Of a stretch of 64,000 nt of DNA, positions 1 through 8,966 are shown piece by piece (position 1 is the first letter of the stretch; each line of letters begins with the position of its first letter). The DNA comes from an uncultured Candidatus Melainabacteria bacterium (lineage in GTDB: Bacteria; Cyanobacteriota; Vampirovibrionia; Gastranaerophilales; Gastranaerophilaceae): the NCBI GenBank assembly GCA_934718135.1, contig CAKUZW010000005.1, forward strand, positions 1-64,000. Direction: 5' to 3'. The notes beneath the pieces were generated by a model that did no database searches, had not been told where the DNA came from, and saw only the letters and a program-made list of their open reading frames with translations. The translations under genes and the position numbers were made by a program.

Positions 1-102
1 GCCGCACGAGTGGCAGTAAAGTGCGTGGATGGTCTATATACTTATATTACTTTCTTATTTTAATGTTGGGCTAGTGAGCCCAATTTACATTCTTTGGATT
101 TT

Positions 103-180
103 GTCATTCTGAGCCACGCGAGCAGAGGATGCAAGACGAAGTCGTATCCGTTTAGTGCGAGCGTGAAGAGCGAAGAATCT
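103..180 (+). repeat. Interspersed repeat, long form, direct copy
   Basis: This unit opens with gtcattctgag and closes with gaagaatct. It contains the inner words ccacgcgag, gtatccgttta and tgcgagcgtgaa. A diverged copy in the opposite orientation lies at 829-909, so the two face each other across the region. Short repeats of this style are known from intergenic DNA of many host-associated bacteria; their function is not established. Confidence 0.7.
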
Positions 181-248
181 ACGTCCTTTTTAAGGGACAA
201 GGAAATAGGGAAATAAGGGAATAAGTTCGTTACAGTTTTATTAATTAC

Positions 249-277
249 GTCATTCTGAGGCTTTAGCCGAAGAATCT
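249..277 (+). repeat. Interspersed repeat, short form
   Basis: This is a 29-base unit with the same ends as the long form (gtcattctgag to gaagaatct) but without the central segment. The inner halves gaggcttt and agccgaag suggest weak dyad symmetry. Confidence 0.65.
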
Positions 278-335
278 TTTTTAAGTCAATAAGTAGAATC
301 TTATTACATTCATTATCTTCAAATTCCACCATTGC

Positions 336-365
336 GTCATTGCGAGCGAATGCGAAGCAATCCAG
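336..365 (+). repeat. Interspersed repeat, gtcattgcgag type
   Basis: This is a 30-base unit starting gtcattgcgagcg and ending gaagcaatccag. It is the second common word of this repeat class. A partial copy beginning gtcattgcgaac lies at 572-598. Confidence 0.65.
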
Positions 366-420
366 CCTATTTTTATCACTTACAAATTCAAGAGAGGGTA
401 CTTGATTGCAATTCAATGCA

Positions 421-526
421 TTTTTACCCCCCTTCGAAATCAAAGATTTCGGTTCCCCCACAAGGGGGGCACATATTATTGCATCCTTTTGCAGAGGGTT
501 TCCCCTCTCCCACTAGGGGCGAGGGA
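421..526. repeat. Hairpin-rich repeat segment
   Basis: Several short inverted repeats follow one another: gaaatc/gatttc around aaa, ccccc/ggggg around acaa, and cccct/aggggc followed by gaggg. The words resemble the C-runs and G-runs of dispersed palindromic repeats. No gene is supported here. Confidence 0.5.
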
Positions 527-535
527 ACCAGTCAC

Positions 536-556
536 GTCATGCTGAACTTGTTTCAG
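536..556 (+). repeat. Interspersed repeat, gtcatgctgaac type
   Basis: This short unit reads gtcatgctgaac then ttgtttcag, the third recurring word of the cluster. It is immediately followed by another gtcattgcg unit at 572. Confidence 0.6.
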
Positions 557-828
557 GGTTTTATTATCCATGTCATTGCGAACGGGTTTTGAAGAATTGT
601 TATTCAAGTTAGGTAATAGTCTCCAGTGTCGCAATCCCCGACAAGTTTCACCATTGCCTAATTTGTTAGGGATTACTACGTCACTTCGTACTTCTGCCTG
701 ACACTTCACCTCGCCATAAACGTGACTCCGTGTCTGCCAAATATGTCCTGCGGACAGCCTATCGTTTTGGCAGACAGCTCCGCACTCTGCTCGGTTCGTT
801 CTCGTAATGACATGATTTTGTGTTTGCA

Positions 829-909
829 GATCCTTCGGGCTGTTCACGCTCGCATTAAACGGATACGGCTCACACCTTAATGCTTGAGCTCGCGTGGCCT
901 CAGGATGAC
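829..909 (-). repeat. Interspersed repeat, long form, inverted copy
   Basis: Read on the minus strand this begins gtcatcctgaggccacgcgag, passes through gtatccgtttaatgcgagcg, and ends near ggatct. It is a diverged inverted partner of 103-180, sharing the ccacgcgag and gtatccgttta blocks. Confidence 0.65.
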
Positions 910-1081
910 GTTTAATATCTTTTGTAAAGAGCTTATTTACTTGTCCCTTTTGCCTTATTTCCTTAATTTCAATCAACATTGATAGATTCTGAATAACAAG
1001 AAAATTTAGTGCTCATTCTTTGCACAAATTTTCTAAGCTTTCAGAATGGCAGTAATAATTCGATTTAGGTCGTGACCCCTA

Positions 1082-1708
1082 CTATATAGATAACAATTTT
1101 AAGGCTTCCTTTAGAATTTCTTCTGCAGGAGCTTCTTTTGATAATTTTGCAACTACTTTTGCTGAGGCCGTTGAAACTTCTTCTTTTTCATAACCAAGTG
1201 AAAGTAGCACCATTTGGGCATCTTCAACATTTTGTGATTTAGGGATTGTTGTTTGTGATGTGGTTTTTATATTGGTTGAAGTTCCTTGGTAGCTTGTTAA
1301 TTTGTCTTTCAATTCCAAAATAATTTTTTGAGCTAATTTGGGACCTACGCCTTTGGCTTTTGTTAGTTCTTTAAAATCTCCGTCAAGTACAAATCCAACC
1401 AAATCAGCAACTTCGAATGAATTTAATAATGTTAGAGCCATTTTTGAACCAACTCCTGAAACAGATGTGAGAATGTTAAAAATATCTCTATCTTCACGTT
1501 TCAAAAATCCGCATAAAGACATTTTGTCTTCTCTATGGATTAGAACGCAGTACATTTTTAGTTCTTGGTTCAATTCAGGTAATATGGAATAATCTCTTTC
1601 CATAACTTCAAACAAATAACCAACTCCGCCGCCTGTTTGAACTGTTACGAAATTGCCTTTAGAATTTGAGGTTTTGTATGAAAAAATACCTTTAATATAG
1701 TCGTACAT
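1082..1708 (-). CDS. ruvA: Holliday junction branch migration protein RuvA
   Basis: RuvA binds four-way DNA junctions as a tetramer and loads the RuvB motor during recombinational repair. The 208-residue product has the family length and layout. An OB-fold spans about residues 1-65, and tandem helix-hairpin-helix motifs follow (VSGVGSKMAL at 83-92 and AKGVGPKLAQ at 118-127). After a Thr/Ser-rich linker comes a C-terminal RuvB-binding domain ending EILKEALKLL. The ATG at 1708 has a GGAG nine bases upstream. It begins 5 bases after the dnaA stop, so the two genes very likely form one operon. No ruvB or ruvC lies in the window. Confidence 0.95.
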   Translation of the reverse strand: MYDYIKGIFSYKTSNSKGNFVTVQTGGGVGYLFEVMERDYSILPELNQELKMYCVLIHREDKMSLCGFLKREDRDIFNILTSVSGVGSKMALTLLNSFEVADLVGFVLDGDFKELTKAKGVGPKLAQKIILELKDKLTSYQGTSTNIKTTSQTTIPKSQNVEDAQMVLLSLGYEKEEVSTASAKVVAKLSKEAPAEEILKEALKLLSI

Positions 1709-1713
1709 TTAAT

Positions 1714-3138
1714 TTAGCTCCGTAGTGTTGCTTTGATTTCTTCCACTTTTTCTTGAAATTCTGTGTCAGATTTTAATTTATCTTCCACCAAATCGCAAGA
1801 ATACATTATGGTGGTATGCTTTTTGCAGAAGTATTCCCCGATTGCTTCGTAGCTCATTTGCAAAACTTCTCTTGATAAATATACTGCAATATGGCGGGCT
1901 TGTGCAATTTTTTGCTGTCTTGCCGTACTTTTTAAATCTTTTACAGTTAAATTAAAATAGTCTGCAACTTTTTGAGCAACATTTTCTACTGTAATCTCTT
2001 TTTTCTTTGCTTCGCAATTTAGTGCTTTTTTAGCTAGTGCCAAAGTTACACCAACGCCTGAAAATTCAGCATAAGCACTGACTTTATTGAAAGCTCCTTT
2101 GAGTTCTCGCACATTATTTACAAAGTTTTCTGCAATATAAGCAAAAACATCATCATCTGACTCAACTTCAAGTTCTTTTGCGTAAGCTTTGACAATTTCA
2201 AAACGTGTTTGATAATCCGGAGGTACAATATCTACAACCAATCCCATTTCAAAACGGGTTCTCAATCGGGTGTCCAGCTTTGGAATATCCCTTGGAAGTC
2301 TGTCTGATGCAATTACAATTTGTTTGTTATTTGTGTACAAAGCCTCAAATGTTGAGAAAAAGTCCTCCATGGTTTTCATTTTTGATTCAATAAATTGAAT
2401 ATCATCCATAAGTAAAACATCTACGTTTTGGAATTTTTGGTGGAATTTTCTCATCTGTGAGTTGTTACAAATTTTTTTCTTTTTCCCGTTTGGCATGTCA
2501 TTGTATTGAAAACATCTTACCCATTCGTTAAAATAGTCTTCCATTCTAATATATCGAACTTTAAGCTCAGGTTTGTTAAAAATGATAAAATGCCCGATAG
2601 CTTGCATCAAGTGGGTTTTCCCAAGACCTGATGAGCCGTAAATGAATAACGGGTTAAACTTTTTAGAAGGATTATTGGCAACAGAAAAAGCTGCATTATA
2701 GGCAAATTTTGAATTTTCACCAACTACAAAATTTTCAAATTTTAAATTCAAATTCAAATTAGCACTGGATTGCATTTGAGCTAAAGTTGTTTTAGCCTCT
2801 TCTGTTTTTCGTTCTTCTTCTGTTTGTCCTGCTACGATTTTTGATAATTCTTTTTTTCTGGCTTTTATATATTTATCAGCAAACTCGGAATCATAAGTAA
2901 GAGAAAATGTTGCATCAAATCCCAATACTTTTTTCACGCATGCTTTGATTTTGTCAGTCCAGTTCTTTTTTAAGATATCAACTGCCATAGGGTGAGGGGA
3001 CAAAAGAACCAAGGTCGAATTTTCATAATCGACCGCTTCTAGCGGAGTAATCCAAGTGTTAAAAATGTGGTCAGGCAAAGACTGTTCCAACTCTGATTTA
3101 ACCTTGTCCCAAACTTCTCGAACTGCATTAATATCCAT
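1714..3138 (-). CDS. dnaA: Chromosomal replication initiator DnaA
   Basis: DnaA is an AAA+ protein that binds DnaA boxes at oriC and melts the origin. The 474 residues show domain I (1-80), a short linker, and the ATPase domain with Walker A GSSGLGKTH at 168-176 and Walker B VLLMDDIQF at 241-249. The C-terminal DNA-binding domain carries the KHTTI signature (usually RDHTTV). Between the strand near 205 and Walker B there is a lysine-rich stretch (PNGKKKKICNN) that looks about a dozen residues longer than usual. There is no Shine-Dalgarno sequence at the start. dnaN is not adjacent, and no clear DnaA-box cluster is seen nearby. Confidence 0.96.
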   Translation of the reverse strand: MDINAVREVWDKVKSELEQSLPDHIFNTWITPLEAVDYENSTLVLLSPHPMAVDILKKNWTDKIKACVKKVLGFDATFSLTYDSEFADKYIKARKKELSKIVAGQTEEERKTEEAKTTLAQMQSSANLNLNLKFENFVVGENSKFAYNAAFSVANNPSKKFNPLFIYGSSGLGKTHLMQAIGHFIIFNKPELKVRYIRMEDYFNEWVRCFQYNDMPNGKKKKICNNSQMRKFHQKFQNVDVLLMDDIQFIESKMKTMEDFFSTFEALYTNNKQIVIASDRLPRDIPKLDTRLRTRFEMGLVVDIVPPDYQTRFEIVKAYAKELEVESDDDVFAYIAENFVNNVRELKGAFNKVSAYAEFSGVGVTLALAKKALNCEAKKKEITVENVAQKVADYFNLTVKDLKSTARQQKIAQARHIAVYLSREVLQMSYEAIGEYFCKKHTTIMYSCDLVEDKLKSDTEFQEKVEEIKATLRS

Positions 3139-3238
3139 ATCTTATATATTACTATAAAAAAGATTTCGATAAAAGATATAAAAATAAAAGTTTTTGTAAC
3201 ATAAATAAATACATTTTTTTTATTATTAATAATAAAAA

Positions 3239-3256
3239 GAGCCTAAAAATAGGCTC
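3239..3256 (-). terminator. Hairpin with T-run upstream of dnaA
   Basis: GAGCCTA and TAGGCTC pair around a short loop. On the minus strand the hairpin is followed by tttttatt, which is the form of an intrinsic terminator. Its position between the 3424-3927 gene and dnaA would insulate or attenuate dnaA. Confidence 0.6.
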
Positions 3257-3327
3257 GTTGGAATTAAGAATAGCTGGAAGTATGAAAAAGATTTTTAATT
3301 TATATATGTATTAAAATAAAAAAATAT

Positions 3328-3354
3328 TTGCCTAACAATTATACAGTTAGGCAA
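3328..3354 (-). terminator. Terminator of the 3424-3927 gene
   Basis: A nine-base inverted repeat, TTGCCTAAC/GTTAGGCAA, is followed on the minus strand by aatattttttt. It lies just beyond the stop of the upstream minus-strand gene. Confidence 0.65.
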
Positions 3355-3423
3355 TATTTTGAAATGTGTTGATTTATATTTCTAAAACGAAGAGCCAAAT
3401 TTTGGCTTAGCGGAATAATTCAA

Positions 3424-3927
3424 TTATTGGTCTTCGGGGTTTCCTGTGCAAAATTTTACAATGCCGTCTTGTGTAACTTTTGATTCACAGTAATATTCTC
3501 TTTTAGGGCGGATAGGTTCTTGTGGTGTAACTTGGGTCGGGTGGTTATATTTTAGTCCTTCTATAAAATCATTTATTTTTCCTCCAAGCATAAATAATGC
3601 CGGAGAAATAGTGAACGGAGTCCAAAATGGACTGGATATTGCTATTATTAAAATAGGTATCCAAAATTTATTTATACAAATTTTTTGTTTATTGACTTTA
3701 TCAATAAATATACAAATAAGACCGCCTATGAGACAACAAATTATAGCAAATATGGGGATGATAAAAATTGTAAGTAACAAGATAATGGGCATCCAACTTC
3801 CACCACTTGCAGGAAATCCTTCTTGAAAACAAATCCACGCTCCAAAAATTGAAATAGTACCGGCTATAATTGGTAAAACTAAAAATGCGGAATGTTTAAT
3901 TTCTATTTTATTTTTGTTGTCGTCCAT
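3424..3927 (-). CDS. Small multi-pass membrane protein, unknown function
   Basis: The family is not recognised. The 167-residue product has about three to four hydrophobic helices: residues about 13-33, 45-75 (a long pair), and 85-118. A soluble proline-rich tail follows, with two cysteines near the C-terminus (YYCESK and KFCTGN). The start MDDNKNKIEIKH is polar and short, so no cleaved signal is obvious. It stands alone on the minus strand, with its own terminator downstream. It is probably a real gene because of the clear membrane pattern and flanking signals, but no function can be assigned. Confidence 0.6.
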   Translation of the reverse strand: MDDNKNKIEIKHSAFLVLPIIAGTISIFGAWICFQEGFPASGGSWMPIILLLTIFIIPIFAIICCLIGGLICIFIDKVNKQKICINKFWIPILIIAISSPFWTPFTISPALFMLGGKINDFIEGLKYNHPTQVTPQEPIRPKREYYCESKVTQDGIVKFCTGNPEDQ

Positions 3928-4118
3928 TTTTATATTCTAATATTTATCTCTATTCTAAATAACATCTGAATAAAGGATTTTTAGATATACTCGCTGTGCC
4001 TTGCAATTGTTCTCTTTTTTGAGGTATTTTATATTTATATAAGATATATTTTCTTCTTGATTTTGAAAATATTTTGTTATATTATGATTTTTGTGAAGAG
4101 ATTAGTTGGGGTTAAAAG

Positions 4119-4361
4119 ATGCTAGTTTCCGAAATTGGACATATCGTTTCTAATTCGAAGAGTTTGTATGGGGTTGAGCAAAATAAGGCTCAAAACCCAA
4201 GAAAAACATTAAGTGAAGGTTTTGGTCATGTTGATGATAATACTATGATTAGTCGTCGTACGAATTCTTTTAGCAAGTTTGTTGCATCTATTCAAACAAT
4301 GTTTGCACCAAAATCAAATCCTGAAGTTGCATCTAAAAAATATTTATCGTTAATTGCTTAA
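4119..4361 (+). CDS. Small protein of unknown function
   Basis: This is an 80-residue product with no recognised domain. It is polar in the first half (MLVSEIGHIVSNSKSLYG) and has a short amphipathic segment FSKFVASIQTMFAP near residues 51-65. The start is ATG at 4119 with only a weak ggggtt sequence upstream, and a TATATTAT -10-like box lies about 40 bases before it. It is transcribed alone and convergent with the transporter gene. It is accepted as a gene mainly because the frame is isolated, complete and preceded by promoter-like sequence. Confidence 0.5.
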   Translation: MLVSEIGHIVSNSKSLYGVEQNKAQNPRKTLSEGFGHVDDNTMISRRTNSFSKFVASIQTMFAPKSNPEVASKKYLSLIA

Positions 4362-4372
4362 TTTAAAAATCT

Positions 4373-5542
4373 TTAATTATTTTGGTCTTGGAATAAGTAT
4401 TTAACTAAGATAGAACAAATAGCAGGGATTGCTGACAATACAACTAAAACAGGTACAATGCTTGTTGCTTGTGCTACGTAACCGATTATTGTCATTGCTA
4501 TAGCTACAACTCCCCAAGAAAATCCGTTTATAAACCCGCCGATAATACTTTTGTATTGTGGCAAAACGTTTTGAGCAAGGCTCATAGTTACAGGGGTTGC
4601 AAACATTGTGATAAATCCCATTATTGCAAACATTATAAATGATATGATTGGGCAGCTTTTGTATGTAAGCATAAATAGTATCATTAGCGGGAATGTTGTT
4701 ATCATTGAGATGTAGAACACATTTGCTGTTCCTATTTTTTTCTCGAATTTTGGACTCAACAGAGATGCAATTCCGCCTAAGAATAAGAAACAAAATAGTG
4801 CAACGCCGATTTGGAATTTTGAATATCCTTCTGCTTTCCACAAGAATGGCAATAGGATTGAACAAGATGTTGTTATTAGTGATTTAAGCATTGCAATTAA
4901 GTTTAATATATTTAATTTGTGGTTTGATAAAATGTCTGTGAAAGCTTGTTTTAAATTAATGTCCAACTTTTTAGCAGGTTCGTTTGAAAATTTTGGAACC
5001 ATTTTGAACATCATAAAAGCCCAAAATATCCCAAGGATTGCAAGTATCGGCATTTTAGAAAGCCCGAAATACTGAGCAATTGTTGAAGATAACAATGGAC
5101 CTGTAGAAAAGCCTAAAGTTCCTGCAGCGATAAAAATTCCCATATTTTTTGCGGTGTCAGATGTGGTAAATTTTGATACCAAACCTAAGGCTTGTGGGTG
5201 ATAAAGGCTTGAACCGATACTTCCCATAATGATGAATAAAATCATTAGAGCAATATTTTTAGATGCGGGAGCCAAAGATATAAAAGTCGCAGTGAATATT
5301 ATTCCCCAAAAAATCAGGGCTCGTTTTTTCATTTTGTCTGCGAAAAATCCAAAATACGGTTGTAATAGTGATGAAAAAATATGAGAACAGCTCAATATTA
5401 TTGTTGCAACCGGCATGGAAATCTTTACTTGTTCCGCAATGAACGGCATAATCGGATTTAAAAATCCTGTGTAAATGTCATTTATAAAATGTGCTCCGCA
5501 AAACCAAATTTGGGGCTTTCTTTCGTCCTTATTGTAAATCAT
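4373..5542 (-). CDS. MFS transporter, fosmidomycin-resistance-like
   Basis: This is a 389-residue membrane transporter with twelve predicted helices. The N-terminal half carries features of the fosmidomycin resistance (Fsr) branch of the major facilitator superfamily: HFINDIYTGFLNPIMPF in helix 1, QPYFGFFADKMKKR in the loop between helices 2 and 3, and GSSLYHPQALGLVS further on. Such proteins export small drugs or metabolites using the proton gradient, but the substrate here cannot be told. It lies 42 bases downstream of a small HTH regulator on the same strand, which may control it. Confidence 0.85.
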   Translation of the reverse strand: MIYNKDERKPQIWFCGAHFINDIYTGFLNPIMPFIAEQVKISMPVATIILSCSHIFSSLLQPYFGFFADKMKKRALIFWGIIFTATFISLAPASKNIALMILFIIMGSIGSSLYHPQALGLVSKFTTSDTAKNMGIFIAAGTLGFSTGPLLSSTIAQYFGLSKMPILAILGIFWAFMMFKMVPKFSNEPAKKLDINLKQAFTDILSNHKLNILNLIAMLKSLITTSCSILLPFLWKAEGYSKFQIGVALFCFLFLGGIASLLSPKFEKKIGTANVFYISMITTFPLMILFMLTYKSCPIISFIMFAIMGFITMFATPVTMSLAQNVLPQYKSIIGGFINGFSWGVVAIAMTIIGYVAQATSIVPVLVVLSAIPAICSILVKYLFQDQNN

Positions 5543-5584
5543 AGCTTTATATTCGCATTAAAAAGGCAAAAAATCAAATATGAA

Positions 5585-5806
5585 TTATAAGACAAATTCT
5601 ACTAAATTTTTGATTTCGACCCCTAAAGCAGTTGCAATTTTGTTTAGTGTCGTGAATTTTATATCTGTTGTTCCGCATTCTATTGTGCTGATTGAACGCA
5701 TGTTCATGTTTGCAAGCTCCGCCAACTTTTCTTGAGAAAGATGTCTTTTTACTCTTTCATAACGAATTTTATTCCCAAGTTTTAAAAGTAATTCCCTATC
5801 ATTCAT
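5585..5806 (-). CDS. XRE-family HTH regulator
   Basis: This is a 73-residue single-domain DNA-binding protein of the Cro/C1 type. The HTH is formed by LSQEKLAELANMNMRSISTIE at about 23-43, followed by TLNKIATALGVEIKNLVEF. It has no effector domain. It is encoded immediately before the MFS transporter gene on the minus strand, so it may regulate that gene and itself. Confidence 0.85.
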   Translation of the reverse strand: MNDRELLLKLGNKIRYERVKRHLSQEKLAELANMNMRSISTIECGTTDIKFTTLNKIATALGVEIKNLVEFVL

Positions 5807-5945
5807 TAGATTATTATATGTATTTAGCTTCGTTTTTCTATGTATGCCAAATAGTATTTATGATTTATACTACATAAAAATGATTGACAAGTATTAAAAA
5901 TTTTAATAAACTGAAATTATTAAAAGAAAAATATGAGGTTAAAAT

Positions 5946-6650
5946 ATGCAATTTAAAAATAAATTTTTTGGTTTTACACTTGCAGAAGTTCTTATTACTT
6001 TGGGTGTTGTTGGTGTTGTAGCGGCATTGACAATTCCAACTTTGATTCATAACTATAGGGCTAAAGAAATGCGAATCAGAATGTTGAGAGCTAATTCTAT
6101 TCTTCAAGAGGGGATAGGACGTATGGTTGCTGACGAAGTGAATATTGAAGATGTTATGAATAATAAAGATACATCAACGATAAGAAAATATTTTAAAGAC
6201 GGAGGTTGTTTAGTTCCGAGAGATAGCGAGGAGGGTAATTATCATAATTATTATAACGTAGCATTACCTGCTGGAGGTTCTGCTCAAACTATAAATTGGC
6301 CACCATATTGTTTGACTGATGGTATGTTATTGTGGTTTGCTTCTTTAAATGATATAGAGGATGATGAACATACTTGGTCTCCTGTAAATTATACAATTTT
6401 AATTGTAGATATAAATGGTTGGAAAAATCCTCCTGATTTGTGGGGGAAAGATACTTTTTTCTGGTATTTTAATCCTGAAGATGAAAGGGTTCATCCTTTT
6501 GGACCTTCTGCAACTTATGTTTTAAAAAATCTTAAATCCAAAGGTCTTTATACTGTTTGTCCGGGGTATGAATCACAACAAGAAGCAGGTATCGGATGTA
6601 CAGAAAATGCTTTGAATGATGAAGCATATTTTAAAAAATTAAAATTCTAA
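5946..6650 (+). CDS. Prepilin-type protein (type IV pilin/pseudopilin-like)
   Basis: The 234-residue product begins with a short positive leader, MQFKNKFFGF. The prepilin peptidase site and hydrophobic helix follow: GFTLAEVLITLGVVGVVAAL, with E+5 present and cleavage expected after G9. After the helix comes a variable globular domain with a Trp-rich centre and several Cys residues (DGGCL, PPYCL, TVCPGY, IGCTE) that may form disulfides. It would be assembled or anchored by a type IV pilus or type II secretion machine encoded elsewhere. The stop overlaps the stop of pheA on the other strand by four bases. Confidence 0.85.
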   Translation: MQFKNKFFGFTLAEVLITLGVVGVVAALTIPTLIHNYRAKEMRIRMLRANSILQEGIGRMVADEVNIEDVMNNKDTSTIRKYFKDGGCLVPRDSEEGNYHNYYNVALPAGGSAQTINWPPYCLTDGMLLWFASLNDIEDDEHTWSPVNYTILIVDINGWKNPPDLWGKDTFFWYFNPEDERVHPFGPSATYVLKNLKSKGLYTVCPGYESQQEAGIGCTENALNDEAYFKKLKF

Positions 6651-7507
6651 ATACTACTTGCAGCTTTGTAAGAACCTAAAAATCTAAAGAAAGATGTTTT
6701 AGGTTTGATTTCCTCAATTGCTTTTAACATTTCGGTATTTCTAAGATGCCCGTCAAAGTTTACGATAAAGATATATTCATTTGGTTCAACTTTTGAAGGG
6801 CGGGATGAGATGTATGACAAATTGATATTGTATTCCAAAAATACTTTCAAAATTTCTAACAAAGCCCCAGGGGTATGATCTGTCCGGAATGCAATTGTTG
6901 TTTTATCATTCGAGGTTGGTTTTGTTTCGATATCCCCGATTAAGATATACCTTGTCATATTGTTTTTATCATCGTGGATATTTTCTTTGAGGATATTTAA
7001 TCTGCAAGTTTCTGCGATTTTTTTATTTCCGATAGATGAATAAGTCAGGTTGTAATTTGACAAATCATGAGCAGATTCAAGCATTGTTGGAGCTTCAATT
7101 ATATTCAGGTTTCTTGGCAATTCGTTTTGAATAAATTCTTGGCATTTGCCGAGCAATCTTGGGGTTGCAATCAAACCTGTAATGCTATAAAACTCTGTCG
7201 TTTTAGATAGTAGACAGTATTCAATCGGCAAAATCATTTCTGAAACTATTCTGATATTCGGATTTTTTGCCATAATCAAACAGTCTAAAGATTCCCTGAT
7301 TGTACCGTCAAGGGTATTTTCAACGGGTAGAATTCCTAAAGTATCAGGATTAGATTCTACATATTCGACAATTTGTTTGATTGTTTTTATTGGAGTTGAA
7401 AAACAAGTTATATTATGTTTTGCACAAAATTCGTCTTTTGCAATTTCCGAGAAAGAATTTATCGGTTCAAGGTATGCAATATTTTTAATAGTTTCAAAAG
7501 TTGACAT
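6647..7507 (-). CDS. pheA: Prephenate dehydratase
   Basis: This enzyme converts prephenate to phenylpyruvate in phenylalanine synthesis. The 286 residues comprise a periplasmic-binding-protein-like catalytic domain with GILPVENTLDGTIRESLD near 58-75 and the active-site region NNMTRYILIG near 182-191. A C-terminal ACT domain follows (TPGALLEILKVFLEYNINLSYISSRP) that senses phenylalanine. There is no fused chorismate mutase. It is a single gene on the minus strand, tail-to-tail with the prepilin gene and head-to-head with the phosphomutase gene. Confidence 0.93.
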   Translation of the reverse strand: MSTFETIKNIAYLEPINSFSEIAKDEFCAKHNITCFSTPIKTIKQIVEYVESNPDTLGILPVENTLDGTIRESLDCLIMAKNPNIRIVSEMILPIEYCLLSKTTEFYSITGLIATPRLLGKCQEFIQNELPRNLNIIEAPTMLESAHDLSNYNLTYSSIGNKKIAETCRLNILKENIHDDKNNMTRYILIGDIETKPTSNDKTTIAFRTDHTPGALLEILKVFLEYNINLSYISSRPSKVEPNEYIFIVNFDGHLRNTEMLKAIEEIKPKTSFFRFLGSYKAASSI

Positions 7508-7572
7508 TTACTTAACTCCATATTTCAATTAAAATTATAGCAGAAATAGAGGATAAGGAAAAGGGCTTAATT

Positions 7573-8946
7573 ATGACAAATATAAAATTTGGCACAGACG
7601 GTTGGAGAGCCGTTGTTGGAAAAGATTTTAATGAAGAGAATGTTGCAATTGTATCAAAAGCAATCGGAAAATATGTTTTTGATAATTACGGTATTTATAA
7701 AACTATAATCATCGGTTATGACCCAAGAAATATGGCTAAGGAATTTTCTATGCAATGTGCCGAAATTTTAAAGGACTTAGGTTTTAAGGTTTTGTATAGC
7801 GATAAAGTAATTCCGACTCCTGTTTTAGCTTTTAATGCAAAATTTTTAGATGCATGTGCTGTAATGTTTACTGCATCTCACAACCCGCCTGAATATTTGG
7901 GAATTAAATTTATTCCTGATTATGCGGGGCCTGCAACGAGTGAAATAACTGATGAAATCGTTTCAAATTTTGGTAAGGATTTCCAATCTCATATCAAAGG
8001 AAAACTTATTTACACTGATTTTTCAAATAATTATTTCAAACGCATTAGAGAAATTATTGATTTTGAAAAAATTAAAGAACTAAAAAAACATATAATTTTT
8101 GACGGTTTGTATGCTGCAAGTATCGGATATTTTGACAAATTATTATCTGATAAAGGCATTGAATACGATAGCATTCACATGTATCACGATCCAAATTTCG
8201 GAGGTGGAATGCCTGAGCCAAAACCACAGTATTTAGGCGAATTAATTGACTATATCAAATCTCATAGTGGATATGTAGGTTTTGCGAATGACGGTGATTC
8301 AGACAGATTTGGGGTTATCAATGAAAATGGTGAATATGTTACTCCAAACGAAATTATTGCGATTTTACTATTCCATTTGAAGAAGCATAAAAATTATTCC
8401 GGAGCGTTAGTCAAAACAGTCGGAGCCAGTTTGATGCTCAATATTGTTGCTGAAAAACTTGGGGTTGAAGTTATTGAAACTCCGGTTGGTTTTAAACATG
8501 TCGGTGAAGCTATGAGAAAATATAACCCGATTATTGCAGGAGAAGAGTCCGGAGGACTAAGTATTCAAGGTCATATTCCTGAAAAAGACGGAATTTTGGC
8601 TAATCTTTTGGTTTTAGAAGCTATGGCTTATGAAAATAAGACACTTGTTCAAATGCAACAAGACCTAGAAAAATTTGTTGGTTGCAAATTTTATAATACA
8701 AGAGTGGATAAAAAACTACACGATACTTCAGAAATTAAACCTGTACTTGAAAAATTTTCTCACTTTGATGAAATTATCGGACAAAAAATTTCAAAAAAAG
8801 ATTTTAAAGACGGTGTTAAATTGTATCTTGAAGATGGAAAAACTTGGATTTTAGTCCGTCCGTCAGGTACAGAACCACTTTTGAGAATTTATATGGAAAG
8901 TGATTCCACAGATAAAATAGGACAAATTAAAGAATTTGTACAATAG
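7573..8946 (+). CDS. Phosphoglucomutase/phosphomannomutase
   Basis: This is an alpha-D-phosphohexomutase of 457 residues, moving phosphate between C1 and C6 of hexose phosphates for glycogen, cell-wall or nucleotide-sugar supply. All four family loops are visible: the phosphoserine loop TASHNPPEYLGIKF near 98-111, the metal loop NDGDSDRFGV near 238-247, the sugar-binding loop GEESGGLSIQGHIPEKDG near 318-335, and the phosphate loop RPSGTEPLLRIY near the C-terminus. Whether glucose or mannose phosphate is preferred cannot be told. It is monocistronic with its own terminator. Confidence 0.92.
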   Translation: MTNIKFGTDGWRAVVGKDFNEENVAIVSKAIGKYVFDNYGIYKTIIIGYDPRNMAKEFSMQCAEILKDLGFKVLYSDKVIPTPVLAFNAKFLDACAVMFTASHNPPEYLGIKFIPDYAGPATSEITDEIVSNFGKDFQSHIKGKLIYTDFSNNYFKRIREIIDFEKIKELKKHIIFDGLYAASIGYFDKLLSDKGIEYDSIHMYHDPNFGGGMPEPKPQYLGELIDYIKSHSGYVGFANDGDSDRFGVINENGEYVTPNEIIAILLFHLKKHKNYSGALVKTVGASLMLNIVAEKLGVEVIETPVGFKHVGEAMRKYNPIIAGEESGGLSIQGHIPEKDGILANLLVLEAMAYENKTLVQMQQDLEKFVGCKFYNTRVDKKLHDTSEIKPVLEKFSHFDEIIGQKISKKDFKDGVKLYLEDGKTWILVRPSGTEPLLRIYMESDSTDKIGQIKEFVQ

Positions 8947-8966
8947 TTATCTTTGAAATTTTAATT

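Larger units (their letters stand above)
1..1081. other. Gene-free region with clustered short repeats
   Basis: No convincing gene is seen here. The reading frames that cross it on both strands are made of recurring words such as gtcattgcgagc, gtcattctgag and gtcatgctgaac rather than protein-like sequence. The itemised repeats below account for much of the stretch. Base composition is richer in G and C than the flanking genes. The first 60 bases may include the very end of a gene that lies outside the window, but this cannot be decided. Confidence 0.7.

Noticed and set aside
60..979. Long reading frames on both strands near the left end
   Set aside because: They consist of the interspersed repeat words translated in different frames and show no protein-like conservation or ribosome-binding sites.
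3139..3423. Possible oriC next to dnaA
   Set aside because: No TTATCCACA-type boxes or clustered near matches were found; only terminator hairpins and AT-rich DNA.
4401..4865. Minus-strand frame inside the MFS gene
   Set aside because: It is a shifted-frame shadow of the transporter gene, rich in Asn and Cys without any domain.
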